Below are positions 17,824-26,603 of a stretch of DNA of 64,000 nt, piece after piece (the stretch's first letter is position 1; each line of letters starts with the position of its first letter). This stretch comes from Actinomycetota bacterium. GTDB taxonomy: Bacteria > Actinomycetota > Geothermincolia > Geothermincolales > RBG-13-55-18. The position numbers and the translations under genes are program-made. The DNA is taken from contig JAFGDU010000097.1 of the NCBI GenBank assembly GCA_016931915.1, positions 1 to 64,000 of the forward strand, written 5' to 3'. Under the pieces are notes generated by a model. That model was not told the DNA's origin, ran no database searches, and was given only the letters and a program-made list of their open reading frames with translations.

Positions 17824-18597
17824 GTGAGAAAAATACGTATATGTTCCTGGAACGTCAACGGCATCAGGGCGGCGCATTCCAAGGGATTTCTGGCATGGTT
17901 CGAGAAGGGCCGCCCCGATATCCTCTGCCTGCAGGAGACGAAGGCCAGCGAGGAGCAATTGCCACCCGATTTGAAGGAGATAAAGGGCTACCGGGCATAT
18001 TTTTGCGCGGCGGAGCGCAAGGGCTATAGTGGTGTGGCCCTCTACGCGCAACCCGAGCCGCAGAAGGTCAGGAACGGCTTCGGGATACCCCGTTTCGACC
18101 TCGAGGGCAGGACCATCATCGCCGATTTCGGCGGCTTTACCCTCTTCAATATCTATTTCCCCAACGGCAAGCAATCCAAAGAAAGGCTCAGGTATAAGAT
18201 GGAGTTCTACGATGCCTTCCTGGAATATGCGGATGGCTTGAGGAAGAAGGGCAGGGGTATCGTCGCATGCGGCGATTTCAACACCGCCCACAAGGAGATC
18301 GATCTAGCCCGCCCCAGGGAGAACGGCAAGGTATCCGGGTTTCTGCCGCAGGAGCGTGCGTGGATGGACAAGTTTGTGGAACACGGCTACGTGGACACCC
18401 TGCGCATGTTCAACCAGGAGCCCGAGCAATACACGTGGTGGGACCTGAAGACCAGGGCACGCGAGAGAAACGTGGGCTGGAGGATAGATTACTTCTTCGT
18501 CAGCGAGGACATGCGGGATAGGGTGAAATCCTCGACCATACTGGCGGAAGTGACGGGCTCGGACCACTGCCCCATATGCATTGAACTGGCGTTTTAA
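17824..18597 (+). CDS. xth: exodeoxyribonuclease III (AP endonuclease)
   Basis: 257 residues, the usual length for exonuclease III. DNA repair: cleaves abasic sites and degrades 3' ends, Mg2+-dependent. Motifs of the EEP fold are intact: [17 protein letters not shown] (metal-binding Glu), [41 protein letters not shown] and the final GSDHCPI (catalytic His). The start is GTG 17824. An extended -10 box (TGA-TATAGT, 17787-17795) lies about 30 bases upstream. It is followed after 19 bp by a small conserved gene, probably in one transcript. Confidence 0.93.
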   Translation: MRKIRICSWNVNGIRAAHSKGFLAWFEKGRPDILCLQETKASEEQLPPDLKEIKGYRAYFCAAERKGYSGVALYAQPEPQKVRNGFGIPRFDLEGRTIIADFGGFTLFNIYFPNGKQSKERLRYKMEFYDAFLEYADGLRKKGRGIVACGDFNTAHKEIDLARPRENGKVSGFLPQERAWMDKFVEHGYVDTLRMFNQEPEQYTWWDLKTRARERNVGWRIDYFFVSEDMRDRVKSSTILAEVTGSDHCPICIELAF

Positions 18598-18616
18598 AGG
18601 AGAATAGGAGGTCGGC

Positions 18617-18910
18617 GTGTTCTCGGATATCGACGATATCACCATCAACTACGAGGAAGACGGGGTCCAGGTGGTGGAGGAACTGGACAAGGCGATCCTG
18701 ACCAGGGGAGCGTGGGTGACCATCATATTCCGCTACCGCCAGTGGGAACAGTCAAAGGAGGACTACAGCCCCGACCGGTTTACCATACGCCGTTACCGCA
18801 AGATAAACAACGAATACAGGCAGCAGGCCAAGTTCAATATCTCCAGCATCGACCAGGCGAAGAAGATCATCGAGGCCCTGAACGGCTGGATTGAGGCGGC
18901 GGATTCCTGA
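18617..18910 (+). CDS. conserved hypothetical small protein
   Basis: 97 residues from GTG 18617, with a strong ribosome binding site (aggagg). Acidic N-terminus, then GAWVTIIFRYRQWEQSKEDY and FTIRRYRKINNEYRQQAKFN, ending in a helix (SIDQAKKIIEALNGWIEAA). The layout of three or four strands plus a helix suggests a compact single-domain protein. The spacing suggests co-transcription with exonuclease III. I do not recognise a function. The 219 bp that follow hold only a short inverted repeat (gcatca ... tgatgc, about 18911-18937) that might act as a terminator. Confidence 0.7.
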   Translation: MFSDIDDITINYEEDGVQVVEELDKAILTRGAWVTIIFRYRQWEQSKEDYSPDRFTIRRYRKINNEYRQQAKFNISSIDQAKKIIEALNGWIEAADS

Positions 18911-19129
18911 GCATCACTAGCGGCCATTGTCTGATGCGCTGGATTCAGGCGGGCTTGCTTTAATCGAGGGAAATAGTATAAATATACAAAGACGGCTTGC
19001 TTGTACGAATATCTCTTCCGGCAGGGATATGCCCGACCATGGGAATAGTCAGGCGTGACAACATTCCGCTTCTGGTGCCCGTGGTAATGTTATGCCCGGG
19101 CAGCAGACCGTAGTAATGGGGGGAAGAGC

Positions 19130-20323
19130 ATGAAGTCTGCATCTACCGACTACGATGTGGTCGTGGCGGGAGGGGGTCCGGCCGGGGCTTCCGCGGCCAA
19201 GGCCGCCGTCGAGGGGGGGCTGCGCACCCTTATCCTGGAGCGCAAGGAGATGCCCCGCCTCAAGCCTTGTGCCGGCTATATCTTCAAGGAGGCGCGGGAG
19301 TTCCTGGGCCGGCATTACCCTCCCCTTCCCGACGGCGTGTACGCCGAGCCACCCTACGTGAAAGAGATAAAGCTCTATGCAGGCAGCCGCCTGCACATCG
19401 ATGTAGAGGAAGACGGCCTGAGCGTGTGGCGGGACAAGTTCGACGCCTGGCTGTGCGAGAGCTCGGGAGCAGAGATATGGGATCGTACGGCGCTGGTGGA
19501 CTTCTCGGAGTGGAGGGACCGCGTGGAGCTCGTATGCAGGCGTGCGGGCGCCGAGACCAGGCTCAGCACGGGCACGCTGATAGCCGCGGACGGGGGTCTT
19601 TCCAGGGTCGCCTGCAAGATCGACCCTACCTTCATAGACGGCGCGCCCTATATCCACAGCCGGCACGAGTATCATCGCGCCGACTGCCGGCTGGAGCCCG
19701 GTACTTTCCACGTGTTCATCGACGCTGAATACGGTGTCTACCCGGCCGTCTATTTCAAGGACGACCTCATGGTAGTGGACACCTCCGTGTCCAGGGGGAT
19801 GAAGATAGGCCCGACCCGTGATGCCTTTCACGCCATGCTAAAAAGGGATTTCGGCTTTACCTCGCGGGAGGAGGTCCACAACCTGGGCTGCCGGGTTACC
19901 TTCACCGCCGCGCTCAACCGCTTCTGCCTCGGTACCGACCGGGTCCTCGTGACGGGGGAGGCGGCGGGTTTCATGAACGCCCTGGGGGAGGGGATATCAT
20001 CGGCCCTGGCCACCGGCCGGCTGGCCGGACTTGCCTCGGCGGCGAGCGCAGGCGCACCCCCCGGGCCTTTCTACCGGCGTAGCGTATCTCCCGAGAGGGA
20101 CAGAACGGCGCGCGAATGGTCGCTGCTTTCCCTGCTCTCGGGCGGTTCGCGGCCTGAGTTGAACCGGGCCCTGGGCCGGCTTCCGATCATAGACAGGCTG
20201 AGGTTCGTCAGGAGGGTCCTGGCGTGGCAGCGGGGAGGGGGAGTTGCGCCCGGGTTAGACCGGGACTTCATCGAGGTCGCACTGCGTAGAATACTCCGCG
20301 GCAGCTACGATTACCGCTCCTGA
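19130..20323 (+). CDS. geranylgeranyl-reductase-family FAD oxidoreductase
   Basis: 397 residues. An N-terminal dinucleotide-binding fold (YDVVVAGGGPAGASAAKAA) with LILERKEMPRLKPCAG, the combination typical of the GGR family, in which the Cys is often conserved. The middle FAD motif RVLVTGEAAGFMNALGEGIS corresponds to the usual 'GDAAG...p..geGI' box. Family members saturate isoprenoid chains of archaeal-type lipids, chlorophyll side chains or menaquinone. The target here is unknown, but it fits the isoprenoid/double-bond theme of the 31-39 kb flavoproteins. Monocistronic. Confidence 0.85.
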   Translation: MKSASTDYDVVVAGGGPAGASAAKAAVEGGLRTLILERKEMPRLKPCAGYIFKEAREFLGRHYPPLPDGVYAEPPYVKEIKLYAGSRLHIDVEEDGLSVWRDKFDAWLCESSGAEIWDRTALVDFSEWRDRVELVCRRAGAETRLSTGTLIAADGGLSRVACKIDPTFIDGAPYIHSRHEYHRADCRLEPGTFHVFIDAEYGVYPAVYFKDDLMVVDTSVSRGMKIGPTRDAFHAMLKRDFGFTSREEVHNLGCRVTFTAALNRFCLGTDRVLVTGEAAGFMNALGEGISSALATGRLAGLASAASAGAPPGPFYRRSVSPERDRTAREWSLLSLLSGGSRPELNRALGRLPIIDRLRFVRRVLAWQRGGGVAPGLDRDFIEVALRRILRGSYDYRS

Positions 20324-20519
20324 GCGCCACCGCAGGTAACCGGCTGGCGGCTGAAACCATTGCCTGCCCGGGGCTCGATTGACGCCTTCCCGACCGTATG
20401 TTCCACAACCTATCACCTGGAAGGTTATTAATCTGCGATAGGGAAAGAATGTAATAGAGAGGTCTTCTCTTATAGCTTTTCTGGTGCCGTGTCCGAGCTG
20501 GGGAAAGGAGTGGGGATTC

Positions 20520-21494
20520 ATGGCTGAGAAAAATAAAGCGAAGGGACTCGGGCGCAAAAGGTCACGGATACTCTACGAGATCACTGTACTGATAGTATTG
20601 CTCATGATCGTCATGGGGGTGCTGTCCTTTCTCTTCATCAACAGCGCATTCGACCGCCTGATAGACAAGAGCGTGGACAAACTGGTCGAGGAACAGGGAA
20701 AGATCATCCATAGTGGCTTGAGCTACGTCGCCGAGGCCGAGGCTGAAGCTATAATAGGGGATTTCGCGGCGTATACGTCGGAAGAGCTCATCGAGATGAC
20801 CATGACCTCGATGGAGACGGGAGAGCAGAACGAACTGGGGATGAAGGCCATCGAGAGGCTGCAGGACCTGGTTGCCAGGGGCGTGCTGGGGCTGGAGCTC
20901 GTCATCGAGGTGACCATGCCCAGCCCGCCGCTTATGGACGAAGCCATGATCAACATATCCAACGATGAAGACTTTCTCTTTGCCGAGGTTCCAGCGGAAA
21001 TCCTTGCGGCCATTGAGGAAGCCGAGGCGGGAGGGGAGTCCTACGTATACCTGGAGGAGGGTCTGCCGGCCCTTGGCCTCGAGGGCGAATATCTCATTTC
21101 GCTTTACAGCATGGCCGCTTTGAGCCCCATGATGAGTGGAACCTGGGGCGTCCATTTCGTCTCCATGCAGGAGGCGGTGAAGGATATCAACGACTTCTAT
21201 GACAGCGAGAAGAACCGCTCGACTGCTATCATCGCGGGGATAATCGGAGGTTCCGTCATCCTCATCATCCTCATCACGTTCTTCGTGCTCAGCTACCTCA
21301 TCCGCAAGCAGATCACCGACCCCATCGACGCGCTTGCCGTTGCTGCCGGTGAGGTCATGGAGGGCAACCTGGATGTCGATGTCGGGGTGCATCAAGGCGG
21401 GGACTTCGAGAACCTCGAGCGGGCCTTCAAGGAGATGGTCGAAAGCTTCAGGAAATATATCGCCAAATCCACCGGTGAAGATCAGGATGACTGA
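20520..21494 (+). CDS. HAMP-domain membrane protein without output domain, copy 1
   Basis: 324 residues. After a basic segment (KRSRILYEIT) comes TM1 (about 28-48), an extracytoplasmic sensor region of ~190 residues rich in acidic residues, TM2 (SVILIILITFFVLSYLI) and a HAMP domain (RKQITDPIDALAVAAGEVME ... GDFENLERAFKEMVESF) at the very C-terminus. No kinase, cyclase or MCP domain follows, so it is a stand-alone sensor/HAMP protein that may work with another receptor. The start is ATG 20520 with aaaggag. It is a paralogue of the gene at 23057-24019; the two flank a lipase-like gene on the other strand. Confidence 0.78.
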   Translation: MAEKNKAKGLGRKRSRILYEITVLIVLLMIVMGVLSFLFINSAFDRLIDKSVDKLVEEQGKIIHSGLSYVAEAEAEAIIGDFAAYTSEELIEMTMTSMETGEQNELGMKAIERLQDLVARGVLGLELVIEVTMPSPPLMDEAMINISNDEDFLFAEVPAEILAAIEEAEAGGESYVYLEEGLPALGLEGEYLISLYSMAALSPMMSGTWGVHFVSMQEAVKDINDFYDSEKNRSTAIIAGIIGGSVILIILITFFVLSYLIRKQITDPIDALAVAAGEVMEGNLDVDVGVHQGGDFENLERAFKEMVESFRKYIAKSTGEDQDD

Positions 21495-21581
21495 TAACAC
21501 TTGACGGCGTGCGGCACGGAAGCGCGGCAGCGCGCCTGCGTCCGCTCATCCACGAGGCAAGGCAACAGGGTGTATCAGGCC

Positions 21582-22817
21582 TCAGGGTATTGCGGTGTCG
21601 TGCCCGGACTCGGTCTGTGGGGCTCCTGGCCGGGACAGCCCTTCCACCCAGTCGAGGATGTCCGGGTAGATCTCATCGTATACGCGCTTGCCCATCACCA
21701 GGTCCGTATGGCCGTAGCCGGCGTAGTTCTCGAACCGCCTCTTATCGCTGGACACCTTGGCATACCCGTCCGTGCGGATGTTTTCCGCGCCGGCGAAATC
21801 CTCCGTCCCCGTAATGAAGAACAGGGGTGCGGTTATGTTGTGCATGTTGGCGGTGAACCCGTACTCCTTGCGGGAATCCGTGTATTCGGGGTCTAGCCCG
21901 AGGGACAGGATCTGGACGGTCATGCCGGTCGTGACGTTGTCTGCGGCCCATTTCAGGAGGCTGTATCCGACGTCGGCATCGACGTTATCGGGGTTATAGA
22001 GCCCGATGGCGATGGGACCCCTCTTGGCGATTATCCTTCCAAAACGTGGGAACAGGGTGACGAGCTGTCTTGTTCTGCTGTTCGGCAGTTTGGGCGCAAA
22101 GCGGCCCAGGAACGTCAAGTAGCGGATCAAAAACCCCACCTGCGACTCGTAGAAAGGTAATCTCTGCAGCTTGGCGATCCAATCCCCTCCGCCGTAGGCC
22201 AGAGAAGGTGGACTGCCGATGGTAATGCCGCCCAGGATGGAGGCGTTGCGTATATTCGCCAAGCTGGGATCGACGACAACCCGGAAACTGCCGTTGGTCA
22301 TCTCCACCGTTGCCCCCAACAGGTACATGTAGAGGACCATGCCGCCCATGCTGTGGCCGATCCAGATCGGCCGTTTCCCGGTAGCCCGGGTCACGCCATC
22401 TATAAGGGCGGGCGCATCCAGGGCGGCGAGTTCGTCGACGGAATGCCCCCAGTCGTTTATGCAGCATTCGTAGGGGCCGTTCCCGCACCCCCGGAAGCTG
22501 GAGATCCATACGTCGTATCCGCGTTCGGCGAGGTAGAGGGCGAGGTTGTGCCTGCGGTGGGGGAGGTCGAACTCCAGACCGTTTCCCAGAAACCCGTGGG
22601 CCAGCAGCACGGGCTGCCCGCCTTCGTTGACGTACCGCTTCAGTTTCAGGGTAATCCCATCGTCGGTATGCACGGTCTCCACCCGCGTGTCCATGCGGTC
22701 GAGGCAGGCGAGGTCCTCCTGCGGCAATGGCGACTCGTGCAAACGCCAGAGAGCGAGAGCCCCCGCACATGAAGCGGCCAGGACGGCATACTTTGCGTAC
22801 TTACCAGAATCCCCCAT
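21582..22817 (-). CDS. alpha/beta hydrolase (lipase-like)
   Basis: 411 residues with an N-terminal hydrophobic helix (AVLAASCAGALALW), so probably membrane-anchored. The hydrolase core is clear: PVLLAHGFLGNGLEFDL (oxyanion region), DVWISSFRGCGNGPYE, the nucleophile elbow WIGHSMGGMVLY, the acid TGTEDFAGAENI and a final YAGYGHTDLVMG supplying the catalytic His. The arrangement resembles acid/gastric-lipase-type hydrolases with a long cap between elbow and acid. The likely substrate is a lipid ester. The start is ATG 22817, after aaggggg. It lies between the two HAMP paralogues but is on the opposite strand. Confidence 0.85.
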   Translation of the reverse strand: MGDSGKYAKYAVLAASCAGALALWRLHESPLPQEDLACLDRMDTRVETVHTDDGITLKLKRYVNEGGQPVLLAHGFLGNGLEFDLPHRRHNLALYLAERGYDVWISSFRGCGNGPYECCINDWGHSVDELAALDAPALIDGVTRATGKRPIWIGHSMGGMVLYMYLLGATVEMTNGSFRVVVDPSLANIRNASILGGITIGSPPSLAYGGGDWIAKLQRLPFYESQVGFLIRYLTFLGRFAPKLPNSRTRQLVTLFPRFGRIIAKRGPIAIGLYNPDNVDADVGYSLLKWAADNVTTGMTVQILSLGLDPEYTDSRKEYGFTANMHNITAPLFFITGTEDFAGAENIRTDGYAKVSSDKRRFENYAGYGHTDLVMGKRVYDEIYPDILDWVEGLSRPGAPQTESGHDTAIP

Positions 22818-23056
22818 GGTTTCCCCCTTATTCTTAGGCCGGCAATGACTCAAAAGTGGATGCAGCCATTCTATCATACATTCCGCAGGGAAAAGTCCAT
22901 TACGGATCGGCGCGAGATAGCCGGGGCCGCGCCTCTTCAAAGAAAATGCTAATGCCCGAAAGCGAGAAGAGCCGATAGATAAGTATAGTGAGAGTGAAAG
23001 TAATAATTTTAGCAAGAGTGAAGCAATAGTACTACCCGATGAAGGAAGTGATCGTC

Positions 23057-24019
23057 ATGGCAACACGCAAGGAATCGCTGGAACTGAAGAGCAAGAGATC
23101 CAGGATACTGTACGAGATCACGGGCCTCGTGGTCGTCCTGGTGATCGCCTCGGGCCTGCTGACCTTCTTCTTCGTCAACACGGCCTTCGACCGCCTGGTG
23201 GACGAGAGCATCGACAGGGTGATCGAGGAGCAGGCCGCGACCATCGACTCGGGCTTGAGATACGTGGGGGAGAGAGAGGCGGAGGCGATATTGGGCGATC
23301 TGTCGCAACTCTCGATGGACGAGATGATCGAGATGACGAAGGAGGCGGCAGAGACGGGAGAACCCTCCGCATTTGCGCTGGACGCAGCCGAACGCATGAA
23401 GGAACTGGTGGCAGACGAAGTGCTGGGCTTGGACATGATACTCGATATAAGCCTGGCGAATCCACCGGTCATATCGCAAGACCTCATCATCGTCTCCACC
23501 GATGACGAGCTCATGATGAAAAAACCGCCCGATGCGTTGCTCGCGGCTATCGAGGAAGCACAGGCTGAGGGCAAGACCTACGTATTCATGGAGGAGGGGA
23601 TGCCGGAGGTAGGCCGGGAGGGGGAATACCTCGTCTCCCTTTACGATATGTCGGAGTTGAACCCCCTCTTCGTCGGGCAATGGGGCGCGCACTTCGTCTC
23701 CATGCGCAAGGCCGTGGTGAGCATCGAGGACTTCTACGACAGCGAGAAGGCCAGGGCGACTTGGATCATCGCCCTCATCATCGGCGTTTCCGTGCTGCTG
23801 GTCATCCTGATAACCTACTTCATCCTCAGCTATCTCATCCGCACCAGGATCACCGAACCCATAGATAAACTCTCTGCGGCGGCAGGCGCGGTCATGGATG
23901 GGAACCTGGATATCGAGGTAAAGATACACGAGGGCAGCGATCTCGAGGAGCTCGAACGTGCATTCAAGGCCATGGTGGACAGTATCCGCAACGTCATCGC
24001 CAGATCCATGGAGCATTGA
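23057..24019 (+). CDS. HAMP-domain membrane protein without output domain, copy 2
   Basis: 320 residues, clearly paralogous to the protein at 20520: the same KSKRSRILYEIT start, TM1, acidic extracytoplasmic domain with GREGEYLVSLYDMSELNPLF and GAHFVSMRKAVVSIEDFYDS, TM2 (LLVILITYFILSYLI), and a terminal HAMP (RTRITEPIDKLSAAAGAVMD ... DLEELERAFKAMVDSI). The extracytoplasmic domain is presumably the ligand-sensing part. No output domain follows. The start is ATG 23057, after aaggaa; ATG 23039 is an alternative. Confidence 0.78.
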   Translation: MATRKESLELKSKRSRILYEITGLVVVLVIASGLLTFFFVNTAFDRLVDESIDRVIEEQAATIDSGLRYVGEREAEAILGDLSQLSMDEMIEMTKEAAETGEPSAFALDAAERMKELVADEVLGLDMILDISLANPPVISQDLIIVSTDDELMMKKPPDALLAAIEEAQAEGKTYVFMEEGMPEVGREGEYLVSLYDMSELNPLFVGQWGAHFVSMRKAVVSIEDFYDSEKARATWIIALIIGVSVLLVILITYFILSYLIRTRITEPIDKLSAAAGAVMDGNLDIEVKIHEGSDLEELERAFKAMVDSIRNVIARSMEH

Positions 24020-24365
24020 TCGCCAGCGCCTCAAGATGTGGTCACGCGCTCTCGGAGCCGTTGCCGGGGGATAACGCGCTATTGAGATGGCGAATCGCAT
24101 AGATTGGCATGATAAGGCAACGATAGAATACACGTCGGAGGAATCAGGCCTCGAGGCTTGCAGTGTGGGCAATGCGACCCTCGAGGCTTTTCCCGCGCGG
24201 GGTTGACACTGCGAGAGCGCGGATTTAAAATGAACCTACTGACCGTTAAGTAAAGATAATTCCGGCGGATATCTGACCACGAATAAAAAACGCCCGACTC
24301 CATCTATAAGGAGCTCATGCGCGCGGGCAACGCAGTTTCTTTCCAGCCTGAAGGAGGATGGGATC
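24020..24365. other. 346-bp intergenic region before the catabolic cluster
   Basis: No gene is visible. It holds two copies of cctcgaggctt (around 24149-24159 and 24179-24189), possibly a degraded repeat, then the promoter and operator listed separately, and a leader of ~128 bases rich in A/T up to the ribosome binding site gaaggagg before 24366. Confidence 0.5.
24203..24252 (+). promoter_or_regulatory. near-consensus promoter with a possible TetR operator
   Basis: TTGACA (24203-24208), a 17-base spacer and TAAAAT (24226-24231) make the best sigma70-type promoter in the window. Directly after it, 24237-24252 (tactgaccgttaagta) is palindromic at 12 of 16 positions and covers the predicted transcription start near 24238. 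That is where a repressor such as the TetR protein encoded two genes downstream would act. The promoter is convincing; the operator assignment is inference. Confidence 0.6.
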
Positions 24366-25520
24366 ATGGCCGCAGACCTTTTTTTCACCGACGAACACAA
24401 GATGCTCAGGCAGAGCGTGCGCGAGTTCGTGCAGAGGGAACTGGTGCCCCATGCCGAGGAATGGGAGGAGGAGGGTTTCTTCCCGGACTGGGTGTTCAAA
24501 CGGCTGGGAGAACTCGGCTACCTGGGACTGCATTTTCCCGAGGAGTATGGCGGCGGCGGAGGCGATTACTTCACCAACATCGTGCTCATGGAGGAGCTCG
24601 CCAACTGCGGTTCCTTCGGGGTGAATACCGGGGTGGCCGTGCAGCTGGGGATGGCCACGCCGCCCATCCTGAAGTTCGGCAGCGATGAACAGAAACAGAG
24701 ATACCTGGTACCGGCAATCCAGGGGGAGAGGATTGCCTGCCTGGGGATAACCGAGCCCGAGGCGGGTTCCGACGTCTCCAACGTAAAGACCTTTGCCGAG
24801 AAGGTGGACGGTGGCTGGAAGGTAAACGGCAACAAGATCTTCATCACCAACGGCTGGCGCGCCGACTTCATGACCCTCCTGGCCCGCACGGACAGGGAGA
24901 AGAAGGGCTACCGGGGGATGAGCATTTTCCTCGTGGATACGGATACTCCCGGTTTCGTGAAGTCGCGCAAGCTGGACAAGGTGGGTCAGAGGTCCTCGGA
25001 TACGGCGGAGATCTTCTTCGAGGACATGATCATCCCCGAGGACTCCATGATGGGCGAGGAAGGCAGGGGCTTCTACAATATCATGTGGGAGCTGCAGGGA
25101 GAGCGCCTCATCGTGGCCGTGGCGGTGATCGCCATCGCCGAGGTGACCCTGCAGCAGGCCATCGAGTACGGCAAGGAGCGGGTGCAGTTCGGCAAACCCA
25201 TCATCAAGAACCAGGCCCTTGCCCACCGCGTGGCGGACCTGGTCACCGAGCTCGAGGCGGTGAAATCCCTCACCTATCTCACCGCCTGGAAATACGACCG
25301 GGGCGAGTACCCGGTGAAGGAGATATCCATGGCCAAGCTCATGAGCACCCAGGTGGCGTTCAGGGTTACGGACGAGGCCATGCAGCTGATGGGCGGCTAC
25401 GGCTACATGATGGAGTATCCGGTGCAGAAAGCCTGGAGGGATATGCGCATCGCGCGCATCGGGGGCGGCAGCGACGAGATCATGCGGGAGATAATCGCCA
25501 CCACCATGGGCCTCTATTGA
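24366..25520 (+). CDS. acyl-CoA dehydrogenase, LCAD-type active site
   Basis: 384 residues, standard length. FAD- and substrate-binding motifs: ITEPEAGSDVSNVKT, KIFITNGWRADF, KVGQRSSDTAEIFFED, ERVQFGKPIIKNQALAHRVA and a C-terminal MQLMGGYGYMMEYPVQKAWR. The usual base in short/medium-chain enzymes (Glu in YEGTSEI) is replaced (RIGGGSDEI). Instead the sequence has LQGERLIVA with Glu246, the position used by long-chain and isovaleryl-CoA dehydrogenases. It should oxidise a long, branched or bulky acyl-CoA and pass electrons to ETF. It is the first gene after a strong promoter. The TetR gene follows after 16 bp. Confidence 0.9.
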   Translation: MAADLFFTDEHKMLRQSVREFVQRELVPHAEEWEEEGFFPDWVFKRLGELGYLGLHFPEEYGGGGGDYFTNIVLMEELANCGSFGVNTGVAVQLGMATPPILKFGSDEQKQRYLVPAIQGERIACLGITEPEAGSDVSNVKTFAEKVDGGWKVNGNKIFITNGWRADFMTLLARTDREKKGYRGMSIFLVDTDTPGFVKSRKLDKVGQRSSDTAEIFFEDMIIPEDSMMGEEGRGFYNIMWELQGERLIVAVAVIAIAEVTLQQAIEYGKERVQFGKPIIKNQALAHRVADLVTELEAVKSLTYLTAWKYDRGEYPVKEISMAKLMSTQVAFRVTDEAMQLMGGYGYMMEYPVQKAWRDMRIARIGGGSDEIMREIIATTMGLY

Positions 25521-25536
25521 AGGACGGGGAGAGACG

Positions 25537-26124
25537 ATGAATAAATCACGCTGGGACGAGATAATCGCGGTATCGGCGCGCCTGTTCCGGGAAAAGGGAT
25601 ACCGGGCCACAACCATGGACGACATCGCTTCCGAGCTCAACGTGACCAAGCCGGCACTCTACTACTACATCAAGACCAAGCACGATCTGCTCTACGCCAT
25701 ATGCAAATCGGCCATCGAGCGTCTCATGGAGGGCATGAAGGGCATCATGCAGGAGGAGGGTGATGTGGAGGAACAGCTGCGCCGGCTGATCTCCTGGCAC
25801 GTGAACATGTTCTCCGAACGCGGCGACGTCATCACCGTCTACCTGGCGGAGGAGAGCGAGCTCCCCGAGGAAGAGAGGGGTTTCATACGCTCCCAGAGCC
25901 GCGATTACGAGGCTATTTACAGGCAGCTCCTCGAGCGCGGGATCGAGGAGGGCAAGTTCAGGGATCTTGATGTCCCCATGGTCGTGCGCGCCATCTCCGG
26001 TATGTGCAACTGGCTGTTCGCCTGGTACAAGCAGGACGGGCCCGCGACGGCCGACGACATCGCGGAGATATTCTTCGACCTCATCATGAAGGGATGCATC
26101 AGTAAACAGGCGGAGGGAAGGTGA
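25537..26124 (+). CDS. TetR-family transcriptional regulator
   Basis: 195 residues. The N-terminal helix-turn-helix is clear: ARLFREKGYRATTMDDIASE, LNVTKPALYYYIKTKHDLLY. The C-terminal ligand/dimer domain resembles that of fatty-acid regulators (AcrR/FadR-like, TetR_C_33 type), including RGIEEGKFRDLDVPMVVRAI. It is embedded between the acyl-CoA dehydrogenase and the first DUF35 gene and overlaps the latter (TGATG), so it is part of the operon it probably controls. The likely signal is an acyl-CoA intermediate of the pathway. Confidence 0.9.
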   Translation: MNKSRWDEIIAVSARLFREKGYRATTMDDIASELNVTKPALYYYIKTKHDLLYAICKSAIERLMEGMKGIMQEEGDVEEQLRRLISWHVNMFSERGDVITVYLAEESELPEEERGFIRSQSRDYEAIYRQLLERGIEEGKFRDLDVPMVVRAISGMCNWLFAWYKQDGPATADDIAEIFFDLIMKGCISKQAEGR

Positions 26125-26603
26125 TGAAGATGGATGATTGGAGGGAGAAGCAGGAACTGCTGGTGATGGACGGCCGCATCAAGGTACCCTACCGCTGGTT
26201 CGCCGGCGAGACGGGGACGCGGTATCTCGAGTCCCTGCGCGACGAGGGCAAGTTCCTGGGCACGCGCTGTCCGGAGTGCGGTGTTGTCTACCATATCCCG
26301 AGGAGGAACTGCCCCGATTGCTTCGCGGAATGCTCGGAGTGGGTCGAGCTGGGATCGGAAGGGACCCTCGAGTCCTACACCGTGGTGAGAAAACACCACC
26401 CCCAGCTCTCGGTACTGCCCCTGCCCTACGGTTACGGGATCATAAAGCTGGACGGCGCGGACACGGGTTTCCTGCACCTGCTCGGCGAGTTCGACGAGAA
26501 CGAACTGGCGGTGGGGTCACGCGTGGAGGCGGTCTTCTCGGATGCGAGGGAAGGCAACATCCTGGATGTGAAGTACTTCCGTCCGACCGGGGGGGTGGAG
26601 TAG
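26124..26603 (+). CDS. DUF35 OB-fold / zinc-ribbon protein (thiolase partner), copy 1
   Basis: About 159 residues. An N-terminal helix (PYRWFAGETGTRYLESLRDE) precedes a rubredoxin-like zinc ribbon with CPEC and CPDC (GTRCPECGVVYHIPRRNCPD), then the OB fold (EGTLESYTVV ... YGYGIIKLDGADTGFLHLL). DUF35 proteins form complexes with thiolase-superfamily enzymes, for example ChsH2 with the aldolase Ltp2, BbsA with BbsB, and the archaeal thiolase/HMG-CoA synthase complex. The gene abuts the thiolase-like gene that follows with no gap. The start is ATG 26124 overlapping the TetR stop (GTG 26121 also possible). Confidence 0.88.
   Translation: MKMDDWREKQELLVMDGRIKVPYRWFAGETGTRYLESLRDEGKFLGTRCPECGVVYHIPRRNCPDCFAECSEWVELGSEGTLESYTVVRKHHPQLSVLPLPYGYGIIKLDGADTGFLHLLGEFDENELAVGSRVEAVFSDAREGNILDVKYFRPTGGVE

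Noticed and set aside
17587-18291. Long N-terminal extension of the TMEM175-like frame on the minus strand
   Set aside because: It runs antisense through exonuclease III, while ggagg before ATG 17586 and the family length fix the start there.
21500-21581. GC-rich palindromic-looking stretch (gcgtgcggcacggaagcgcg and following) as a repeat copy
   Set aside because: It does not match modules A, B or C well enough to call.
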